This document shows, one piece after another, positions 1-64,000 of a DNA stretch of 64,000 nucleotides; position 1 is the first letter of the stretch, and each line of letters begins with the position of its first letter. This stretch comes from Patagioenas fasciata (lineage: Eukaryota > Chordata > Aves > Columbiformes > Columbidae). The DNA is taken from assembly GCF_037038585.1 (NCBI RefSeq), contig NC_092560.1, positions 83,924,049 to 83,988,048 of the forward strand, written 5' to 3'. Under the pieces are notes generated by a model. The model was given only the letters and a program-made list of their open reading frames with translations, ran no database searches and was not told the origin of the DNA. The translations under genes and the position numbers were made by a program.

Positions 1-1619
1 CAACTGCTCGGAACGGATCCCTCGTATACGTTATATCCATCATCATTTTTCCCTCTTCATTCAACAGATGCCAGCAAATCATTCATTTTAATCCAAAACA
101 ATTCTTAATCCATTGATTTGGTTTTTTTTCACTTGGGTTATGCATATTTTTTTCTGGAAAAAAAGCTGAAAACTCTTAATAAATAGCATGTGAACCCCTA
201 ATATCTGTAACAAATATCAGGATGAATTAATGAATTTATTTAAGTAAAACGAGCGTGTTCAACACAGTCACTTCAGGAGTAGTTCCCAGCTGATAGATTG
301 AAACTTACAGCAGCCGGTTTTATTTAATTATCCCAAATGGTTTGTATTAACAATAATTTATCGAATGTTCCCTTTGAGACTCCAGCAAATGTTAACGATG
401 CTTGTAAAACAAAGCTTTGGTCACAAAGCTTTGCTGCGGAGCAAACGAAAAGAACTCGTTCTCCTCCCTTTTGTCGCTTATTCGCGTTATTTGCTGAATA
501 GATTGAGGGTGAGGATGGAACTTTGCCCTTCAGCTTTCACAATAACATCTCCCTTTAAAACCTTAAATCTCTAAGGGAAAAAGAAGTGGTATAACCTGTG
601 TTGATTATAAATGAGCACAGAGCCTTTCCCATAAGGACTTTTTTTTAAGGATTATTACTGCAGAGCCTTCCTATTTTTGCTTGATTGGAAAGACACCTCC
701 AAATAAAAGATCCCATGCTCTCCAACAGCTCTAAATCGCCATTAATTAGTATTAACCTACATTACATAGCAAGATTTCCAGAGCCTCTGCAATTTTCCAA
801 GGTGATAAAACATGGGATGAAAGCGGAATACACCGGGATAAGGAAACTTTTAGGGCTAGAAAGCAAAGGTCACTGTGAATCCTCAGCAAACACTCAGTTC
901 AAGGCTTCTTTTAATGAGGTTTTGTTAATCACCCACGGCCAAACAGGCTGTTGTAAGTCTGAAATATCCCTTAACCCTCCAGTATTGCAATATTTCATCA
1001 GATCGTCTTTTAAAGGCTTAAAAAACAACTGTTAACCTCCCCAAAGAATTAACTGCGTATAAAAAACATCATTGCAAGAGAGAAGATTCTGAAATAGGCA
1101 CAGGAAACTAACACCGAACAAAGCTGCTCTGTATTATCAGTTCAGGGGAATAATATGAAATTACACTAATTACACCAAAGAGAATGACAGAATTAAATTA
1201 CACTAGACAGGCTCTCAGCCCTGAAGCCTCAAGCTGTGATTATATACACGTTATTATTTAAGTACCAGCCGCCAAACAGCAAAACCCTGTCAAACAGATA
1301 AAAAGCACAATTTCACCACGCTCCAATTTTGCTTTTAAAGAAGATCGGGACGTATTTATGGCATTTTTAAGAGGCATAACATTTAAAGCGCGTAAAGCGG
1401 AAAGCATTTCTTCCCACAAAATGCTTGTTGGTGTTTTGTTTTAACCGTTAGCGCTGACACAGGGGGGGTGGATGTGACAAAAGTTCAAGTTATTAAGTGT
1501 CACTTCTAGTCACAGCACGCAAATATGGATAGTTAGCTGACATATAGATGCAATGTTTGCGTATATATTAAAGCTAAGTGGATAAAATCTGGGTTTATTT
1601 CTACCACAAGTGGCTTAAG
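1..1619. other. AT-rich region, presumed ACAA2 intron 1
   Basis: No repeat, RNA gene or exon recognised. Small open frames have no recognisable product. If the ACAA2 call is right, this is its first intron. Confidence 0.4.
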
Positions 1620-2100
1620 CGCTGCAGCAAGTCAAGCACCGCCCGTCACCTTTACCTCAGACCCGCCCGCCATGACAGAACCAGCCCGGGTCCCGTTGTC
1701 CCCTCCGTACCCGGTGGCCACACCACCCTCCCTGGGGAGCCCCACAACCCCCACCCGGTAGCGGGGAAGCACCGGGGAAGCACCGGGGAACCGCAAGGAA
1801 CCCGCCGGGGTTGAGTGAGAGGAACCCGGCGAGGTTTATGGAGCCTCACCCCTCAGAAGCGCCATGGCCGCTCCGCTCCCGCCGCGCCTGCGCCTGCCCC
1901 TCCGCACATTGATTACGCTGGGGGCGGAGTGAAACCACCACTTTTTAAGGTATTTTAAATATATTCCACCCCCACCATCCGCGGCTGAATTCCGCGGGTG
2001 CCGTGGGGAAGGTTTTATGGGGAAAAGTTACCTCAGACCCTGAGGGTTCGGCCCTTGGAGCGGCTTTAATGGCGGTTTGGCGCGCTGAGGTGCTTCGCCC
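1620..2100 (-). promoter_or_regulatory. CpG-rich promoter-like segment of ACAA2
   Basis: A GC- and CpG-rich island in AT-rich surroundings, centred on the ACAA2 start. It includes a GC-box-like GGGGGCGGAG at 1920-1929 and dense CCGCC/GCGCC around 1866-1900. Typical of a housekeeping promoter with no TATA requirement; the start site is not defined. Confidence 0.5.
1850..1865 (-). CDS. ACAA2: Probable ACAA2 exon 1 coding part (5'-partial gene)
   Basis: Minus-strand ATG in a strong start context (GCGGCCATGG) encodes MALLR plus one base of a Gly codon, then donor GTGAGG. Human ACAA2, mitochondrial 3-ketoacyl-CoA thiolase of fatty-acid beta-oxidation, begins with the same residues. In mammals it lies just downstream of MYO5B on the same strand. 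Seen: the short match, the donor and the CpG-rich setting. Inferred: the identity, since only 16 coding bases are visible. Exon 2 was not found in 1-1849 and would lie left of the window. Confidence 0.62.
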
Positions 2101-5100
2101 TGTTTCCAACCTTCATCCCGTTAAAAGTTGGACTTTTCTCAGAAGAATCCACAAAAAAAGAACCTTTTCAAAGGTGTTTTTGGAAAAAAAATACACGTTG
2201 AGGTATGATTTGGGTGGGTAAAACCTAAGACTGTCTGGCAGATGAGTATAATTTGCATACGAAGAAAAGTTGTCTTCATTCAGTTTAAGTTTCATCAATT
2301 TTGTACTGTTTTCCTGCAAATAATACAATGTTTGATTCAAAATAATCGTTCAGCAGCTTCCCCTATATAATTGCAATGGTTTAATGAATCTATTCACACA
2401 GCAACACGCAACTTTATATTTAAAATAGGCAGATTTTATGCTATTTTTTCCTCTCTCTGCCATTGATTTACCTGGCACCACATCCCCTTCATTCATCAAC
2501 AACAGCTCAGAAGATTCCACCTTTAATTAGTTTCTAATTAGCTCACAATACACCTTCATTAAGTTCTAACTCCTACACCTTTTAAAGCCTTAAGTAAAAG
2601 CTTTGAGAGTGTTCATTTGTGTTTGTAAAGCACTTTGTAACTCTTAAATACAAATGTTTCCCACCTGGAGGATATTGAAGGGTATTTTTCACTCTTCCCT
2701 TTTGGACCAAAAGTCAGGATTTCTTCAAAAGTGTTTATTTCACATATTTTTTTGTATCCACAGCTGAATATTACAGTGACTATTACAAGCGTTTTCCTAT
2801 AAACAGAAGTGTAGTTTACAGATTTGTTCCAAATGGAAAGATATTTTATAAGTGGTTATTTATTTCATCTACAGTATCTCCTGTATATCATTTAACTTCG
2901 TTAAGAGCAGCTTTACCTTCTGCTTTTTAAGGTAATTAAGCTTCGCATCCCCCCGAAAATCCCTCAACAAACAAAACAGACGTTGCGCTATAATAGCACA
3001 TTTTTCTTATTTCAACATAATTCTAAAGTCTGACTTTTATATTATAAAGGAAATGATATATTCATTGGGACTACGTCCTCTGGATTGTTTCAAGATCTAT
3101 ATCGTTAGAAAAATCAATTTATAACCGGAATAAACGTGAAACAATAAAGTCGGAGGAAAAAGCTTCGTGCAATTTGTTTTAATTAGGTTTTAATTATTCA
3201 TCTCCAAGGGCAAAACGCTGATTTATCAGCTTAATACGCTCTGAAATACGCACTTGGCGGAGTTTTGTTCGTTCATTTATCATTGCAAACGGGACCAAAC
3301 CAACCTGTCGTGTTTCAAGTGCGTCTTTTCCGCTTGGTTCTGCAAACGAGACGAGGGGAAGTTCGTTATCTTCTTAATATTTTCGGTGTGATTGGAGCGG
3401 TTTAAGTTGAAATAGCAGGCAAACGAGCCACAGGGCTCCAATTCTGGTTTGTATCTCATCCAAAGGCTTTTTAGATGCTTTTAGGATACTTGAAACTTCG
3501 GCAAAATCGCCTCACAGAAAAGCCCAAATTCCGCTTTATTTTTATTATTTTAAACTGCGATGCGTTTGGGGGGGGAAAAAGGGATAAAATAAAATTCAGA
3601 GCATTGCAAAAACATCCGTTTGCAACAAGTGAGAAGAGGTAGGTGCGATAAATTAAACTATTGCAGAAGAGGTGATGGGAGAGGGCACAAATTATCGTTA
3701 TTGTATAGAAAGGCACTACTGTATAGACCCAGTAGACGCAAATGCTTGAGGATGATGATTTAGAGGTAGCGCTGGTACTATACAAGCAATACATTTTAGT
3801 CTATAATTAATTGGGCGATGATTAGAGGAAGATAACTTTTAAGTCTGGCCTTAGGCTGGGCCTAAACCATTCGAAACATGGGATTTACCCACCAATAGGT
3901 CTCTTCACAGCGCTCCATTTCTTTAAAAATGTGCTTTTTTTGGCTCGTAATATACATATATGGTACATACAGGACTAGTAGTTTGTATATACATAGATTA
4001 CATACACGATGTTGAAATCAAAACGCTCCGTATCTCAAAAGGTGGCTGCAGCGTGGTGGGATTTTGGGTGTTAAGTGACTTCACATTTTAATCCGAGGAG
4101 GAGGTTGATTTGTTTTAATTTATAAGTTAATTATATAAAAAATCGGAATAGAATTGGAATGGGTTGCAATTGGTTGTAGGCAAAGAGTTTGTGTTGACTC
4201 CTCAACGGTTTAAACGACTACGTTGCAATTTTGGGTGAAAGCGTTTCATTGCTCATCCGTTCCCTTTCAATTTCACGTCTTCATTTGCTTTTCTTCTTCA
4301 TTTTTCTAAGCCCTGTATTTGCACGACTATTAAAATTTCAGCTGGCTCTTGAACCGAACACAATTTTGCCGTGGACCGCTAAGGCTGGGCCTAACCCAGC
4401 CAACAGAAACAGCAGCAATTATTAAACCAGGTTGGTTTTGCGCGTCTTATCCACGCGTGAGATTCGGAACCTCGACGGCCGCTGCATCAAAGCTTTCGAC
4501 TTTTAAAAGCAGAGGAAAAGCCAAGAGCAGGGATTAGGATGACGCTCGCCTATCCTAGAAGCAGGAGGCCTAAAGTTGTCCCTTGTCTCAAGATTATTTC
4601 ACCAGGACTAAAGCTTTGTGAGCCACTTAATAACGGAATTAAGCCCAAGCTGGATGTACATAGGGGAGCAAGCGAATCTTTCAAACCTCGAATTTGTGAT
4701 GAATTCCACGTCGCCGCATCCAAGCCTGATAAATACGTATCGCACCTTCTGCAATCTACTTCCTAACTCGCTATCGTGATAGATCTTAGCAACAAGAGGC
4801 AGAATTGAATATCACGTTATTAACACAGACAAAACCACCTCGCTATTAGACAATTTCCACGTCCCTCAAGGCAGCAAAAGTGTCTCAGATTTCGGGTTTA
4901 AGTGCCATTTCTTCATCGACACAAAGTGAGTCGGCTCCCGCTCATGGTTCTTCTTTGTTAGCTGTTTTGGGGCTCTGAACCGCGTCAACATCAAATCAAG
5001 CAGTCAAAATTAAATCTACATTTCAAGTATTATTATTCTGAGCTGCAAATTACCCCCCCAAAAGAAAAAAGAATCACATATAGATCAGTCTCTTCTTTTA

Positions 5101-5119
5101 CTTTACAGTTTAACATCCA
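1866..5119. other. Spacer between MYO5B and ACAA2
   Basis: Mostly AT-rich, single-copy-looking sequence with no CR1 and no convincing exon. It must hold any longer MYO5B 3' UTR and, at its low end, the ACAA2 promoter. Confidence 0.6.
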
Positions 5120-5125
5120 TTTATT
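5120..5125 (-). promoter_or_regulatory. Candidate MYO5B polyadenylation signal
   Basis: AATAAA on the minus strand about 115 nt past the stop codon, the first such hexamer after the gene. Further hexamers occur near 3535, 2860 and 2735, so the true 3' end may be further on. RNA evidence would be needed to choose. Confidence 0.3.
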
Positions 5126-5238
5126 ACTGTGGATCGGTGGTTCTTTTAAACCTGTTGTTTAAAGAGCTCCTTTGAGTGAGTTTTCTCTCTTTGCTGGAGG
5201 TCTCTGGGTAAGGAAGGCTGAGCTTAATCCCATTTTCT

Positions 5239-61925
<56,687 letters not shown>

Positions 61926-62542
61926 CTTCAAAAAGAGAAATAGAGGCATTACGAAGAAAGCGCAGAGTTAAGATTCGCGGCTTTTCGGGGCTTGTGTTGG
62001 TTGTTCTGAGAGATTTTTGAAATAAAATGCTCGGAGGAAACCAAATATAAGAATTAAGAGTCTTTCCCCATTCCCTTCTTATCTCAGCGTCTCCTTCAAA
62101 GTGATGTGCTTTGATATATAAGCTCCCATACAGCTACAGAGGAGGGAAATGGAACAGGTGAGGAAGTAAATATATAATAATCTCTATTTTGTAAAGCCAA
62201 GCTTTGCAGGGGGAGTGAGAATAAGAGTTAAACAGCCATCACTTCAGAAAAGCAATTCCTACGCCATCAAAGCTCCGCCAGGCCCAAACAAATATCCCGG
62301 CTTTTCCCCTGGCTTTATTCTTGAGTAAAAGCTCATAACAAAGAACGTACTCAAATCAAAATGAAACGTATAAATCACAGGGAAGAAATGCCAGAGCTTG
62401 AATTAAAGCTTTCAAGCGTCTTTCCTTGGAAGGCTGAGCGAGCCCAGGAGCTGACGCGCGCCCCGCAAAATGCGAACGCCCGCAAGGTTCCACCTCCAAA
62501 AACCTTCAGGTTTTGCAGGTTTAAATTGTTATTGCTCCGGAG

Positions 62543-62592
62543 AATTGGTTTGGAAAGGTGCCTGGTGGAAAAGGATCTGGGGGGTTGGTTAA
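62543..62592 (+). mobile_element. CR1 segment on the 5' side of the 62597 array
   Basis: GGAAAGGTGCCTGGTGGAAA then AGGATCTGGGGGGTTGGTTA resembles the sense CR1 phrase about the 'aaggacctgggggt' region. It indicates that this array too is inside a CR1, here on the plus strand. Confidence 0.5.
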
Positions 62593-62596
62593 ATTA

Positions 62597-64000
62597 GGCA
62601 CCAGAATCACCTCAGGGGGCAAAATGGCGGCACCAGGGGCACCAGAATCACCTCAGGGCTCAAAATGGTGGCACCAGGGGCACCAGAATCACCTCAGGGT
62701 TCAAAATGGTGGCACCAAAATCACCTCAGGGCTCAAAATGGTGGCAACAGGGGTGCCAGAATCACCTCAGGGCTCAAAATGGTGGCACCAGAATCACCTC
62801 AGGGCTCAAAATGGGGGCACCAGAATCACCTCAGGGTTTAAAATGGTGGTAATGGGGGCAACCAGAATCACCTCAGGGCTCAAAATGGTGGCATCATGGG
62901 CATCAGAATCACCTCAAGGCTCAAAATGGTGGCACCAGAATCACCTCAGGGCTCAAAATGGCGGCACCAGAATCACCTCAGGGCTCAAAATGGCGGCCAT
63001 GGGGGCAACCAGAATCACCTCAGGGCTCAAAATGGCGGCACTAGAGTCACCTCAGGCCTCAAAATGGTGGCGCCAGGGGCACCAGAATCACCTCACGGCT
63101 CTAAATGGCGGCACCAGAATCATCTCAGGGCTCAAAATGGGGGCACCAGAATCACCTCAGGGCTCAAAATGGCGGCACCATGGGCACCAGAATCACCTCA
63201 GGGTTCAACATGGCAGCCCTGGGGCCACCAGAATCACCTCACGGCTCAAAATGGTGGCCCCAGAATCACCTCAGGGCTCAAAATGGCGGCACCAGAATCA
63301 CCTCAGGGCTCAAAATGGGGGCACCAGAATCACCTCAGGGCTCAAAATGGCGGCACCATGGGCACCAGAATCACCTCAGGGTTCAACATGGCAGCCCTGG
63401 GGGCACCAGAATCACCTCACGGCTCAAAATGGTGGCCCCAGAATCACCTCAGGGCTCAAAATGGCGGCACCAGAATCACCTCAGGGCTCAAAATGGGGGC
63501 ACCAGAATCACCTCAGGGCTCAAAATGGCGGCACCATGGGCACCAGAATCACCTCAGGGTTCAACATGGCAGCCCTGGGGGCACCAGAATCACCTCACGG
63601 CTCAAAATGGTGGCCCCAGAATCACCTCACGGCTCAAAATGGCGGCACCAGAATCACCTCAGGGCTCAAAATGGGGGCACCAGAATCACCTCAGGGCTCA
63701 AAATGGCGGCACCATGGGCACCAGAATCACCTCAGGGTTCAACATGGCAGCCCTGGGGCCACCAGAATCACCTCACGGCTCAAAATGGTGGCCCCAGAAT
63801 CACCTCAGGGCTCAAAATGGCGGCACCAGAATCACCTCAGGGCTCAAAATGGGGGCACCAGAATCACCTCAGGGCTCAAAATGGCGGCACCATGGGCACC
63901 AGAATCACCTCAGGGTTCAACATGGCAGCCCTGGGGGCACCAGAATCACCTCACGGCTCAAAATGGTGGCCCCAGAATCACCTCAGGGCTCAAAATGGCG
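62597..64000. repeat. 32-bp minisatellite, opposite orientation, intron 3, runs off the window
   Basis: Reverse complement of the other three arrays: CACCAGAATCACCTCAGGGC plus TCAAAATGGCGG. The right part is a higher-order repeat of about 178 bp, marked by GGTTCAACATGGCAGCCCTG at about 63203, 63380, 63559, 63737 and 63916. The end is not in the window. Confidence 0.96.

Noticed and set aside
365..1035. Open frames of 69 and 116 codons left of ACAA2
   Set aside because: AT-rich, no recognisable protein, no exon-like borders.
365..1619. Search for ACAA2 exon 2
   Set aside because: No segment encoding the expected thiolase N-terminal sequence was found on the minus strand.

Overview
The window is avian-type nuclear DNA. 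It carries most of one large gene on the minus strand, exons 4 to 40 of the unconventional myosin MYO5B (61925 down to the stop codon at 5239), plus a probable first coding exon of the neighbouring gene ACAA2 (1850-1865, minus). Bird origin is inferred from dense CR1 LINEs, introns much shorter than in mammals, and the ACAA2-MYO5B order known from vertebrates. The species cannot be named. The CR1 copies are unusually alike, which suggests a lineage with a recent CR1 burst. In chicken I believe this block lies on the Z chromosome, but the sequence does not show that.

MYO5B: 37 exons were placed by hand. Every exon has a GT donor and an AG acceptor, and all phases join. They encode 5231 nt, or about 1742 residues plus a split first codon, of a protein expected to be about 1846 aa (human 1848). 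Exons 1-3 lie beyond 64000. Motor domain: exons 4-19. Six IQ motifs: exons 19-21. Coiled coils: exons 21-32. Globular cargo-binding tail: exons 32-40. The gene looks intact. Below the stop are the 3' UTR, about 3 kb of mostly AT-rich spacer, a CpG-rich promoter-like segment (about 1620-2100) and the ACAA2 start.

Introns: about a dozen long copies of CR1 (0.7-1.3 kb, both orientations), many short CR1 3' ends, one older CR1 (60430-61560), a possible LTR (44165-44815), and eight minisatellite arrays. Four arrays share a 32-bp unit (40857-41290, 52790-54508, 56625-57092, 62597 to the window end). The others have a 30-bp unit (14025-14470), a 175-bp unit (20895-22645), a 32-33-bp unit (31831-32868) and a 21-bp unit (46031-47103).

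The most interesting signal is that most of these minisatellites lie inside or directly against CR1 elements. The 32-bp arrays interrupt CR1 copies, always in the same polarity and in two cases at the same point, like a LINE subfamily with an internal VNTR. The 21-bp array looks like direct amplification of a segment of the CR1 3' region. Two other arrays sit within 25-70 bp of splice donors. One of them (exon 30) is open in frame with the exon, so intron retention would add a decapeptide-repeat tail. The long open frames inside the arrays are by-products of stop-free repeat units, not genes.
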